NCBI GenBank assembly: GCA_026709365.1
Contig: JAPOTD010000061.1
Span: 1-39,285, forward strand
Length of the DNA stretch: 39,285 nucleotides
Reading direction: 5' to 3'
Source of the DNA: Gammaproteobacteria bacterium
GTDB lineage: Bacteria > Pseudomonadota > Gammaproteobacteria > Pseudomonadales > Azotimanducaceae
Numbering within the stretch: the first letter of the stretch is position 1; every line of letters begins with the position of its first letter. This document shows, in pieces, positions 15,712-23,304 of this stretch. Under the pieces are notes generated by a model. It was not told where the DNA came from. It saw only the letters and a program-made list of their open reading frames with translations, and made no database searches. Made by a program: the position numbers and the translations under genes.

Positions 15712-17034
15712 ATGGGGACTTTCGCCCAAAACCGCCGCTTTGAAGCGCATCGCGCCGAGCTGATCCACAGCCTCGACGACCCGTCGCGCGTCGGCGCCGA
15801 TGCATCCTTCGTGTACTTCGAGGACGGCCTGTTGGTGGTTGATGAAACGGGCCAGGTCGCCGCGCTGGGCCCGGCCGCGGAACTGCTGCCCACCCTACCC
15901 CCGGAAACCACGCTGCTTGAGCACCGGGACGGCCTGATTTGCCCCGGCTTCATCGATGCGCACGTCCACTATCCGCAAACCGGCGTGATCGCCTCCTACG
16001 GGGCCCGGCTGCTGGACTGGCTGACCGAGTACACCTTTCCCGCCGAGCGGGCGTTTGCCGACCCCGACCTTGCGCGGGCGGTGGCCGGGCGGTTTCTCAC
16101 CGAGCTGCTGCGCAACGGCACGACCACCGCGCTGGTGTTCTGCACGGTCCACCCGGAATCGGTGGACGCCTTTTTTGCCGCAGCCCAGGCGCGGCGCATG
16201 CGCATGATCGCCGGCAAGGTGCTCATGGACCGCAATGCCCCCGCCTACCTTAAGGACACGCCGCAGTCCGGCTGCGAGGACAGCCGGACGCTGATTGAGC
16301 GATGGCACGGCAAAGGCCGCCTGAGCTATGCGGTGACGCCGCGCTTTGCGCTGACCAGCAGCGACGAGCAGTTGGCGCGCTCAGGCGAACTGCTGGCCGA
16401 GTACCCGGGGCTGCACCTGCACACCCACCTGTCGGAAAGCGAGGAGGAAATCGCCGAAGTGCTGCGATTGTTCCCGGACCGCAGCAGCTACCTCGACGTC
16501 TATGACCACTTCAACCTGCTGGGCGAACGCTCCGTGTTCGCCCACGGCGTCCACTTGCAGGACGCGGATTGCGAGCGGCTGGCGGACGCCGGCGCCGCAC
16601 TGGCCTTCTGCCCGAGCTCCAACCTCTTCCTGGGCAGCGGCCTGTTTGACCTCGCCAGGATGGAGTCCCATGAAATCAACGTGGGGCTGGGCACGGACGT
16701 CGGCGCCGGCACCAGCTTCTCCCTGCTGCGGACCCTCAACGACGCCTACAAGGTCCAGCAGCTGCGCCAGCACAGCCTAAGCCCGCTGAAGTCCCTTTAC
16801 CTCGCCACTCTCGGCGGCGCCCGGGCTTTGCGCCTGCAGGACCGCCTCGGCAATTTCGAGACCGGCAAGGAGGCGGACTTCCTGGTGCTGGACTGCCACG
16901 CCACCCCGTTGATCAGCTACCGCATGGCGCGCGCCGAGCGCATCGAGGAACGCCTGTTTGCGTTGATGACCTTGGGCGATGATCGCGTCGTCCGGGAAGC
17001 CTTCGTCATGGGCAAGTCGGCCTTCAAGCGCTGA
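15712..17034 (+). CDS. guaD: Guanine deaminase
   Basis: A 440-residue amidohydrolase converting guanine to xanthine and ammonia, zinc-dependent and cytosolic. The signature PGFIDAHVHYPQT (H84, H86) is characteristic of GuaD. Further landmarks are HLHTHLSESEEE, FAHGVHL, the substrate loop CPSSNLFLGSGLF and GLGTDVGAGTSFS, which holds the catalytic Asp. The length matches GuaD proteins. ATG at 15712; no strong ribosome-binding site is visible. It lies downstream of a guanine-type permease on the same strand, separated by the small minus-strand gene, so it probably has its own promoter within 15547-15711. No xanthine dehydrogenase follows. Confidence 0.93.
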   Translation: MGTFAQNRRFEAHRAELIHSLDDPSRVGADASFVYFEDGLLVVDETGQVAALGPAAELLPTLPPETTLLEHRDGLICPGFIDAHVHYPQTGVIASYGARLLDWLTEYTFPAERAFADPDLARAVAGRFLTELLRNGTTTALVFCTVHPESVDAFFAAAQARRMRMIAGKVLMDRNAPAYLKDTPQSGCEDSRTLIERWHGKGRLSYAVTPRFALTSSDEQLARSGELLAEYPGLHLHTHLSESEEEIAEVLRLFPDRSSYLDVYDHFNLLGERSVFAHGVHLQDADCERLADAGAALAFCPSSNLFLGSGLFDLARMESHEINVGLGTDVGAGTSFSLLRTLNDAYKVQQLRQHSLSPLKSLYLATLGGARALRLQDRLGNFETGKEADFLVLDCHATPLISYRMARAERIEERLFALMTLGDDRVVREAFVMGKSAFKR

Positions 17035-17050
17035 ATCCCCATCCGCGCTC

Positions 17051-17848
17051 TTAGTCGCCAATCCGGTACCAGTAGCGGTAGCGCTCCGCAAAGCCGAGCT
17101 TGGCGTAGAGCGACCGGGCGGGCGCATTGTTCTCGCCGACCTGAAGGTAGGCGGTGGCCGCACTCCTTTCCCGGCCCCAAGCCAATAGGCCTTCCACCAG
17201 TTCGGCGCCGAGGCCCTGGCGCCGATGCGCCGGGTGGGTGGCGATGTCGAACAGGCCGATCAGGCCGCGCTCCAGGACCCCGAGCCCGCAGGCGAGCGGG
17301 TCGCCGCCATCGACAAGCGCCGCGTGGGCGCATTCGGTGCGAATGGCGTTGAGGATTGCGCCGTGCAGGGGCAGGAGCTTGGCGGGCAATCCGGTCAGCG
17401 CCGCGTAGGCGTCCAGCCACTCCCTGCGCGTCAGCAGGGACCAGCGCGGTGAGCGGCTCCCCGCAGCAACCGGCGCGCTGAGCACTTGGGTGGGGTCGGC
17501 GCGCCGATAGCCGCGGCCAGCCAGGCAGCGGTCGAGGGGCGCCAACGCCGCGTCGTCGGTGATGCGGAAGACGCTTTGCAGCCGCTCCCGCGCGTAGAGG
17601 TTCTCGCAGAACCGCACCTTCTCCTCGATGGGCTGGCTGCCCGGATACAGCGGCGTCACCGAGTTGGCCCGCTTGGTGAATCCGCGGGCGAAGCGCAGCA
17701 CCCAGCCGTCGAGCAGCATCTGGTGCAGCGCGGGCCAAGCGTTCAGCGACGCCTCTTCAATGCGCCGATTGGACGGCGCCACTTCAGTGCGCCGATTCAG
17801 CGGCTCTTCTTCAGTGCGCCGATTCAGCGGCGCGGTGCGCGCAACCAT
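17051..17848 (-). CDS. GNAT-family N-acetyltransferase
   Basis: About 265 residues from the ATG at 17848. The C-terminal half has the GNAT acetyl-CoA site (FDIATHPAHRRQGLGAELV) and a typical tail (NNAPARSLYAKLGFAERYRY). The N-terminal half (SLNAWPALHQMLLDGWVLRF, then TKRANSVTPLY) belongs to a conserved uncharacterised GNAT subfamily. Residues ~5-31 are three near-identical nine-residue repeats (PLNRRTE-type) encoded by 27-bp tandem DNA repeats; a GTG at 17782 would begin translation after two of them. The acceptor substrate is unknown. The gene converges on guaD with only 16 bp between stops. Confidence 0.82.
   Translation of the reverse strand: MVARTAPLNRRTEEEPLNRRTEVAPSNRRIEEASLNAWPALHQMLLDGWVLRFARGFTKRANSVTPLYPGSQPIEEKVRFCENLYARERLQSVFRITDDAALAPLDRCLAGRGYRRADPTQVLSAPVAAGSRSPRWSLLTRREWLDAYAALTGLPAKLLPLHGAILNAIRTECAHAALVDGGDPLACGLGVLERGLIGLFDIATHPAHRRQGLGAELVEGLLAWGRERSAATAYLQVGENNAPARSLYAKLGFAERYRYWYRIGD
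17755..17832 (-). repeat. 27-bp tandem repeat (three copies) in the GNAT 5' end
   Basis: Copies begin at 17755, 17782 and 17809 on the plus-strand numbering, each with the core TGCGCCGATT and close flanking matches. The period of 27 bp keeps frame and adds nine residues per copy to the acetyltransferase N-terminus. Confidence 0.85.
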
Positions 17849-18225
17849 TGCCCGTCACTTGCTCTCGCCCAGAAACCACTGCCTGGCACCTTAGCAGGCT
17901 GCGCAGGCTCAGGCATAGTGTGCGGGAGACCGCCCTTGTCCCATTCGGACTCAGCGGGAACGGGGCACTCGATGATGTTGTTCAGGCAACCTTGAAAATT
18001 GAAAGCGTTGCGTCCAATTTTCACAACCACAACGAAACGCGCACTGTGCGGGCTCAGAAACATTTCGGAATCCGACCTGCGCGACGAGGCGCACCCGCTT
18101 GACGGGAGTTTCGCGCCAGCGAAACCACAACGAGCCGAAGGTTCGCCGCGACCTTCAGACCGCACCACTGCGTTAGTTGGAAAATTGGACGCATCGCGTC
18201 CAGATTTCATGGTATTGTGACGGCC
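17849..18225. other. Gene-free interval with inverted repeats
   Basis: About 375 bp between divergent genes without a credible coding frame. It contains a 9-bp stem TGAAAATTG/CAATTTTCA (17993-18001 with 18015-18023) and a perfect 14-bp inverted pair TGCGTCCAATTTTC at 18009-18022 and GAAAATTGGACGCA at 18180-18193. A short hairpin TGGACGC-ATC-GCGTCCA lies at 18186-18202. An extended -10-like TGGTATTGT at 18209-18217 directly precedes the ATPase start, suggesting a nearly leaderless transcript. Confidence 0.6.
18009..18193. repeat. 185-bp segment bounded by 14-bp perfect inverted repeats (MITE-like or operator)
   Basis: The ends TGCGTCCAATTTTC and GAAAATTGGACGCA are exact reverse complements, 157 bp apart. 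The interior has no open reading frame of note and carries CCACAACGA twice. The size and terminal repeats are those of a miniature transposable element, but no clear target-site duplication is seen, so a regulatory function is equally possible. Confidence 0.45.
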
Positions 18226-19374
18226 ATGCTGCCACGTATCGAACATCGACGCAGCGTCGAGGCCCTATTGGAAGACAGTCCCGTCGTCGCGCTGATCGGG
18301 GCCCGTCAAGTGGGCAAGACGACGCTGGCGAGGGAAATCGCGCAACGGCACTTGCGCGCGCACCTGTTCGATCTTGAGTCCTCGGCCGATGTCGCGCGTC
18401 TTGGCGATCCCTTGCTGGCGCTTTCTCACCTTGAGGGACTGGTCGTGCTCGACGAGGTGCAGCGGCGCCCGGATCTGTTCCCGACATTGCGCGTTCTGGC
18501 GGATCGCCACCCGTCGCCAGCCCGCTTTCTGGTGCTCGGCAGCGCATCTCCGGACTTGTTGCGGCAAAGTGCGGAGTCGCTTGCGGGCCGCATCGCGCAC
18601 TACGAACTGCCACCGCTGTCGCTGGCGGAGACCGGGGCTGCGCAAGTGCATGACCTGTGGCTGCGAGGCGGCTTTCCGGCCTCCTTCACCGCGCGCACCG
18701 ATGCGGCGAGCTATCGCTGGCGGCGGGATTTCGTGCGAACCTTCCTGGAGCGGGACATTGCGCAACTGGGCATTAACATCCCCCCAACCACGCTCGAACG
18801 CTTCTGGAACATGCTCGCCCACTACCATGCGCAAGTCTGGAACGGCTCGGAGTTGGGTCGAGCGTTCGGTGTGTCCCACCACGCCGTGCGGCGCTATCTC
18901 GAGGCTCTGGAGGCCACGTTCATGGTACGCGTTCTAAAGCCTTGGAGCGCCAACCTCGGCAAGCGCCAAGTACGGTCCCCCAAAATCTATCTGCGAGATT
19001 CAGGCCTGCTTCACCGGCTGCTGGACATAGCCGATCCGGAGCAGCTTGAGCGGCACCCCAAGGTCGGCGCTTCCTGGGAGGGCTTCATCATCGAAAACGC
19101 AATTCGCGCGCTCGGGGCGGAAGACCGGCAATGCTACTTTTGGGGCGCGCACTCCGGTGCCGAGATCGACCTGCTCGTGCGTCAAGCGGGCCGTCTGCGC
19201 GCGCTGGAGGTCAAGCGCACCAGTTCGCCCACCATCACCCGATCCATGCGCACCGCCGTCGCGGACCTCAAGATCGAAAGCCTCGACGTAATCCATGCCG
19301 GCGGAGAGACTTTTCCCCTCGGCCCGGGAATCCGCGCGGTCGCCGCAGCGCGTATGCTGGAGGACTTGGCCTGA
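18226..19374 (+). CDS. AAA ATPase with DUF4143 domain (first copy)
   Basis: A 382-residue protein from the ATG at 18226; a GTG at 18217 is an in-frame alternative. N-terminal P-loop GARQVGKTT (25-33), Walker B VVLDEVQRRPDLF (73-85) and sensor-like LGSASPDLLRQSAESLAGR form the AAA_14 module. A winged-helix-like stretch (LGRAFGVSHHAVRRYLEAL) and a C-terminal DUF4143 nuclease-like fold region (GAEIDLLVRQAGRLRALEVK) follow. These ATPases are abundant and often multicopy in bacteria and archaea, with no settled function. The stop overlaps the Nudix gene as TGATG. A second ATPase of the family lies at 21559. Confidence 0.88.
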   Translation: MLPRIEHRRSVEALLEDSPVVALIGARQVGKTTLAREIAQRHLRAHLFDLESSADVARLGDPLLALSHLEGLVVLDEVQRRPDLFPTLRVLADRHPSPARFLVLGSASPDLLRQSAESLAGRIAHYELPPLSLAETGAAQVHDLWLRGGFPASFTARTDAASYRWRRDFVRTFLERDIAQLGINIPPTTLERFWNMLAHYHAQVWNGSELGRAFGVSHHAVRRYLEALEATFMVRVLKPWSANLGKRQVRSPKIYLRDSGLLHRLLDIADPEQLERHPKVGASWEGFIIENAIRALGAEDRQCYFWGAHSGAEIDLLVRQAGRLRALEVKRTSSPTITRSMRTAVADLKIESLDVIHAGGETFPLGPGIRAVAAARMLEDLA

Positions 19375-19814
19375 TGGCGAAGCGCCCCAAAAGACAAGGC
19401 TTCCCGGTGGTGGTACACGTCATGCTGCTGCGCGGCGAGGACGTTTTCCTGCTGCGCCGCGCCGCTACCGGCTTCATGGACGGCTACCTCTGCCTGCCCG
19501 GCGGGCACCAGCAGGCCGGCGAGAGCGTCAGCGAGGCGGCGCGGCGGGAGTGCTTGGAGGAGACGGGCGTGGAGGCGGGCGAGCTGAGGCCCCGCTTCGC
19601 CCTGCCCTACCGCTCCGGCCCCCATGCCGGACTCAACTTCGTCTTTGCGGCGGATGCCTTCGCCGGCGAGCCTGCGGTGGCCGAGTCCGACCTGTTTGAC
19701 GCCTGCTGCTGGCGGCCTTGCCACGCCCTGCCGGAGCGGGTCACGCCGTGGCTCATTGAAGCCTTGGCGATGCCCTCGGGGCGGTGGTACCACGAGTTCC
19801 ATTGGAATCGCTAG
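19374..19814 (+). CDS. Nudix hydrolase
   Basis: A 146-residue Nudix-family protein. The Nudix box fits GX5EX7REUXEEXGU exactly, running from G44 in PGGHQQAGE to V66 in RRECLEETGV. Such enzymes hydrolyse nucleoside diphosphate derivatives, including oxidised nucleotides, in an Mg-dependent reaction; the substrate here cannot be told from the sequence. The start ATG overlaps the upstream ATPase stop (TGATG), so it is coupled to that gene, although the ORF is also of normal stand-alone length. The malate dehydrogenase gene follows after 70 bp. Confidence 0.88.
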   Translation: MAKRPKRQGFPVVVHVMLLRGEDVFLLRRAATGFMDGYLCLPGGHQQAGESVSEAARRECLEETGVEAGELRPRFALPYRSGPHAGLNFVFAADAFAGEPAVAESDLFDACCWRPCHALPERVTPWLIEALAMPSGRWYHEFHWNR

Positions 19815-19884
19815 AATGCCCCCTTTGGAAATCGTCTCTCCTTAGAGGCCAACACTTGGAAACCACCACGTTTTGGAAGCCGCC

Positions 19885-20883
19885 ATGAAAGAACCCGTCC
19901 GAGTGACCGTGACCGGCGCTGCCGGCCAGATCGGCTACGCCCTGCTGTTCCGCATCGCCGCCGGCGAGATGCTGGGCAGGGACCAGCCCGTGATTCTCCA
20001 CCTCCTGGAAATCACCCCGGCGCTCGGCGCCCTGCGCGGCGTCGCCATGGAACTCGACGACTGCGCCTTCCCGCTGCTGCGCGGCCTGGTGCAAACCGAC
20101 GATGCGGAGGTGGCTTTCGGCGATGCGGACTACGCCCTGCTGGTGGGTTCGCGCCCGCGCACCAAGGGCATGGAGCGCAAGGACCTGCTGGAGGCCAACG
20201 CCGCCATCTTCTCGGTGCAGGGCAAGGCCCTGAACGACAACGCAGCCCGCGACGTGCGGGTGCTGGTGGTCGGCAACCCCGCCAACACCAACTGCCTGAT
20301 CGCCCAGCGCAACGCCCCGGACCTCAATCCGCGCCACTTCACCGCCATGACCCGCTTGGACCACAACCGAGCGGTCGCCCTGTTGGCGCAGAAGGCCGGC
20401 GCCCACGCCACCGACGTCGAGGGCCTGTGCATATGGGGGAACCACTCATCCACCCAGTACCCGGACCTGCACCAAGCCAAGGTCGCCGGCCAGGCCGCCA
20501 TGGGCCTGATCGAGGCGGCTTGGTACGCCGAGACGTTCATCCCCAAGGTCCAGCAGCGGGGTGCGGCCATCATTGAGGCCCGGGGCGCATCGAGTGCCGC
20601 CTCCGCCGCCAACGCCGCCATCGAGCACATGCGCGACTGGGCCTTGGGCGCGGATGGCGTGCTGAGCATGGGGGTGCGTTCGGATGGCGCCTACGGCATC
20701 GCCGAGGGCTTGATCTACTCCTTCCCAGTGCGCTGCCAAGGCGGCGAATGGCGCATCGTCGATGGCATCGACGTCAACGACTTCAGCCGCGAGCGGATGC
20801 AGGCGACGGAGAACGAACTGGCGGCGGAGCGCGACGCGGTGGCGCACCTGCTACCCGCGTCCGCGTCGCCTGCGGCGACGTGA
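19885..20883 (+). CDS. mdh: Malate dehydrogenase (NAD-dependent)
   Basis: A 332-residue cytosolic MDH interconverting malate and oxaloacetate in the TCA cycle. Visible features are the dinucleotide fold [16 protein letters not shown], the adenine-site Asp/Glu region HLLEI, active-site loop [22 protein letters not shown], the RLDHNRA segment and catalytic [10 protein letters not shown]. It belongs to the LDH-like MDH group 2, as found in many proteobacteria and actinobacteria. I chose the ATG at 19885; a TTG at 19873 adds four residues. The C-terminal tail is Ala/Ser-rich, and palindromic repeats begin right after the stop. Confidence 0.95.
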   Translation: MKEPVRVTVTGAAGQIGYALLFRIAAGEMLGRDQPVILHLLEITPALGALRGVAMELDDCAFPLLRGLVQTDDAEVAFGDADYALLVGSRPRTKGMERKDLLEANAAIFSVQGKALNDNAARDVRVLVVGNPANTNCLIAQRNAPDLNPRHFTAMTRLDHNRAVALLAQKAGAHATDVEGLCIWGNHSSTQYPDLHQAKVAGQAAMGLIEAAWYAETFIPKVQQRGAAIIEARGASSAASAANAAIEHMRDWALGADGVLSMGVRSDGAYGIAEGLIYSFPVRCQGGEWRIVDGIDVNDFSRERMQATENELAAERDAVAHLLPASASPAAT

Positions 20884-20884
20884 T

Positions 20885-20999
20885 CGAGTTGCCGCGCAAC
20901 TCGGCGCCGACGGGGGCGGGGCATTGGGCATTCGCCTGGCGGCGGCGCGTTCGGGTTGCTGCGCGAACAAGTTCGCGTTCGAGTTGCTGCACAACTCGA
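20885..20999 (+). repeat. Cluster of three palindromes after mdh
   Basis: The hairpins are CGAGTTGC-CGC-GCAACTCG at 20885-20903, CGCGAAC-AA-GTTCGCG at 20962-20977 and TCGAGTTG-CTGCA-CAACTCGA at 20979-20999. The first and third share the GAGTTGC/CAACTC stem, so they look like copies of one REP-like unit. The first may also act as an mdh terminator, although no T-run follows it. Confidence 0.7.
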
Positions 21000-21039
21000 C
21001 GAGAAGTGATGGGATTTCGTCATTTGCAAGGAGGACACC

Positions 21040-21489
21040 GTGAGGATTCCTGAGCCTCTGTTCAAGATCATCAATCCGGCCATCGGCCTGCTGCTGCGTT
21101 CGCCGGCGCACTTCCTGATGAGCAGCAGCCTGCTGCTGATCACCTTCACCGGAGTCCGGTCGGGACGCTCCTACAGCACCCCGTTGCGCTACGTCCGCGA
21201 CGGCCAGACCATCCGCTGCTTCACCAGCAAGGACACCCGGTGGTGGCGCAATCTGCGGCAGGGCGCAAAGGTCTGGCTCACCCTGCAAGGCGTCCGCGCT
21301 CCCTACCAAGCAGCCGTCATCGTCGATGAGCCCGACCGAGTCCGTGAATTGCTGACCGCCTACCTGCACCAACATCCCGGGGATGCGGCCTACCACGACG
21401 TGGCAGTGTCGAGGAATGGCGACCTTTCCGAGCAGGACATGAACCGTGCCGTCAGCCACGCCGTTGTCATGGAGGCCCGCCCCGCCTGA
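21040..21489 (+). CDS. Nitroreductase/deazaflavin-dependent oxidoreductase family (DDN-like)
   Basis: A 149-residue protein with the split-barrel pattern of the DUF385/DDN family: FTGVRSGRSYSTPLRYVRDG followed by WWRNLRQGAKVWLTLQG. Characterised relatives in mycobacteria use F420H2 to reduce quinones or nitroaromatics, but many proteobacterial members have no proven cofactor, and nothing here shows that this organism makes F420. The GTG start at 21040 is fixed by a strong AAGGAGG about 8 bp upstream. It appears to be a single-gene unit. Confidence 0.8.
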   Translation: MRIPEPLFKIINPAIGLLLRSPAHFLMSSSLLLITFTGVRSGRSYSTPLRYVRDGQTIRCFTSKDTRWWRNLRQGAKVWLTLQGVRAPYQAAVIVDEPDRVRELLTAYLHQHPGDAAYHDVAVSRNGDLSEQDMNRAVSHAVVMEARPA

Positions 21490-21523
21490 ATTTCCGGCTG
21501 CACTTGAGAAGTCCGTTTTCGGC

Positions 21524-21529
21524 TAATAT
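21524..21529 (+). promoter_or_regulatory. Candidate -10 element of the second ATPase gene
   Basis: TAATAT, near-perfect for a sigma-70 -10 box, lies 30 bp upstream of the ATG at 21559. No good -35 is seen at 17 bp (CACTTG at 21501), so the call rests on the -10 alone. Confidence 0.35.
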
Positions 21530-21558
21530 GGAGCCAGCTACCAGATTGGCCGATTACC

Positions 21559-22782
21559 ATGTACAAGCCGCGAACCCTCTCGCGCACCATCCACCGCGTT
21601 TCCGGCGCCTTTCCCATCCTCTTCCTGACTGGCCCCCGCCAAGTGGGCAAAACCACACTGCTTGAGCATTGCGGCGGCGACCGAGGCTACGTGACGCTTG
21701 ACGACCTGGAGCAGCGCGAGATCGCCCGCAACGATCCGGCGCTGTTTCTGCAAATGCACCCCGCGCCAGCCACCATCGATGAAGTGCAGTACGCGCCGCA
21801 ACTCTTCGGCCAACTCAAGCTCGCCGTGGACCGAGCGAAGCAGCCCGGCATGTATTGGCTGACCGGATCGCAGAAGTTCCACCTCATGCAGGGCATCACC
21901 GAAACCTTGGCGGGCCGGGTGGCGATCATCGACCTGCTGGGCTTCTCGCAGGCTGAAATCGACGGCCGCGCCGAGTCCAGCGAGCCGTTCGCGCCCACCG
22001 ATGATTGGCTGGCCAACGCCAAGGCCGCAGCAGGCGCGCCGAAGCGGCTTATGGACATCTATCAGCGGATTTGGCTCGGCGCCTTCCCCGGACCCGTGCT
22101 TGGGGGCGAGGCGGTGCGCGACATCTTCTACAGTTCATACATCCAGACCTACATCCAACGGGACGTGCGCGCCCTGTCCCGCGTGGGCGATGAACTCGCC
22201 TTTCACCGGCTTTTGCGCGCCGCGGCCGCCCGCACCGGCCAACTGGTCAACTTCGCTGATCTGGCCCGGGACGTGGAAGTCGATCAAAAGACGGTCAAGG
22301 CGTGGCTGTCGATATTGGAGACCGCCGGCCTCATCCACCTGCTGCGTCCCTATCACAGCAATCTCACCAAGCGGCTGGTCAAGACGCCGAAGCTCCACTT
22401 CCTCGATACTGGACTTTGCGCGTACCTGACGGGATGGTCATCGCCGGAAACACTCGAGGCAGGCGCCCTATCCGGCGCCATTTTGGAAACTTGGATGTTC
22501 GCCGAGATTTTGAAGAGCTATTGGCACAATGGCTTGGAAGCCCGGTTCCACTTCTACCGGGACAAGGACCGACGGGAGGTGGACCTGCTGATCGAACGGG
22601 ACAACCAAATCCACCCCGTTGAGTTCAAGAAGACCGCCTCCCCAAGCCAGTCCGCCACGGCAAGCTTCTCCGCCTTGGTGAGGCTCGGCAAGCCGCTCGG
22701 GCCGGGCGCCGTGGTCTGCCTCAAGGAGACTGATGCAAGACTCGCCAAGGATATTGTCGCCATCCCCGCCGGGCTGCTTTAG
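21559..22782 (+). CDS. AAA ATPase with DUF4143 domain (second copy)
   Basis: A 407-residue relative of the ATPase at 18226, with P-loop GPRQVGKTT (25-33), Walker B TIDEVQ (72-77) and the sensor-like LTGSQKFHLMQGITETLAGR. A winged-helix region (NFADLARDVEVDQKTVKAWL) and a C-terminal DUF4143 domain ending with DRREVDLLIERDNQIHPVEFK complete it. The copies share architecture but are clearly diverged, so this is an old paralogue rather than a recent duplication. Its role is unknown. It ends about 270 bp before the toxin-antitoxin pair. Confidence 0.88.
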   Translation: MYKPRTLSRTIHRVSGAFPILFLTGPRQVGKTTLLEHCGGDRGYVTLDDLEQREIARNDPALFLQMHPAPATIDEVQYAPQLFGQLKLAVDRAKQPGMYWLTGSQKFHLMQGITETLAGRVAIIDLLGFSQAEIDGRAESSEPFAPTDDWLANAKAAAGAPKRLMDIYQRIWLGAFPGPVLGGEAVRDIFYSSYIQTYIQRDVRALSRVGDELAFHRLLRAAAARTGQLVNFADLARDVEVDQKTVKAWLSILETAGLIHLLRPYHSNLTKRLVKTPKLHFLDTGLCAYLTGWSSPETLEAGALSGAILETWMFAEILKSYWHNGLEARFHFYRDKDRREVDLLIERDNQIHPVEFKKTASPSQSATASFSALVRLGKPLGPGAVVCLKETDARLAKDIVAIPAGLL

Positions 22783-23054
22783 CAAAACTTGTGGACAAGT
22801 GGTTCTGAGGGCGGCTCGCCGTCATGAAGCACTCCTGGAGGGTTTTGTCCACATCGACAAGCCAGAAGGTTTGCAGCGTCAAGCCGAATTCGCCGCTCAA
22901 CTTAATGCTGCTCGGCGTCAGGCGGAACGGAATGAGCAGATAGAACAAACTCAAGAGCATGAACGAGCTAACGCGAGCGGGCTGTGCCCTTGCTAAAGAC
23001 GATCAACATAGCTAAATTAACCAAACTAGTCGTTTTTAGCGTTGTCAACCATCT
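22783..23054. other. Gene-free, AT-richer interval before the toxin-antitoxin pair
   Basis: The interval has a 9-bp inverted pair, TGTGGACAA at 22790-22798 and TTGTCCACA at 22845-22853. No recognised gene is present: short frames on both strands (22733-22996 and 22721-22960) have no family signal. The right end (22990-23045) is notably AT-rich against its GC-rich surroundings and holds the promoter and operator-like dyad of the toxin-antitoxin genes. Confidence 0.5.
22990..23040 (+). promoter_or_regulatory. Promoter and operator-like dyad of the toxin-antitoxin operon
   Basis: TTGCTA at 22990-22995 and TAAATT at 23013-23018 are 17 bp apart, a good sigma-70 arrangement. The inverted pair GCTAAAGACG (22992-23001) and CGTTTTTAGC (23031-23040) brackets the -10 box. 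Phd/YefM antitoxins repress their own promoters by binding such dyads, so this is the probable autoregulation site. Confidence 0.6.
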
Positions 23055-23300
23055 ATGCAACTCGTATCAGCTTCTGAGGCAAAGCAGCGGTTTGCGGCTC
23101 TTTTGGACGCCGTCCAGCGCGAACCCGTGACGATTCGACGCCAGAAACGGGAAGTGGCGGTAGTCCTTTCCCCGGCGGACTATCGACGGTTAACGGGCAC
23201 CAACATTGAGATGTTCCAGCGCTTTTGCGATGGTGTTTCTGAAAGCGCGAAGGCTCGCGGCATGACGGAGAAGGAACTCAACGCATTGCTGAGCGACTGA
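23055..23300 (+). CDS. Phd/YefM-family antitoxin
   Basis: An 81-residue protein with the Phd/YefM fold signature: SASEAKQRFAALLDAVQREPVTIRRQKREVAVVLSPADYRRL-type sequence through residue ~46, followed by a toxin-binding C-terminal tail. It would bind the operator and neutralise the PIN-domain toxin encoded 4 bp downstream. Start ATG at 23055. Confidence 0.88.
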   Translation: MQLVSASEAKQRFAALLDAVQREPVTIRRQKREVAVVLSPADYRRLTGTNIEMFQRFCDGVSESAKARGMTEKELNALLSD

Positions 23301-23304
23301 TGCG

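Noticed and set aside
16304-16318. TGGCACG within guaD as a sigma-54 promoter
   Set aside because: The GC is in the right place but the -12 box reads AGGC; it lies deep in a coding sequence with no gene to serve.
17755-17832. CRISPR-like array
   Set aside because: The three units are contiguous tandem repeats without spacers and encode protein.
21559-22782. DUF4143 ATPases as transposase or IS genes
   Set aside because: They have AAA Walker motifs and the DUF4143 module, no DDE or tyrosine-recombinase motif, and no flanking terminal repeats on both sides.
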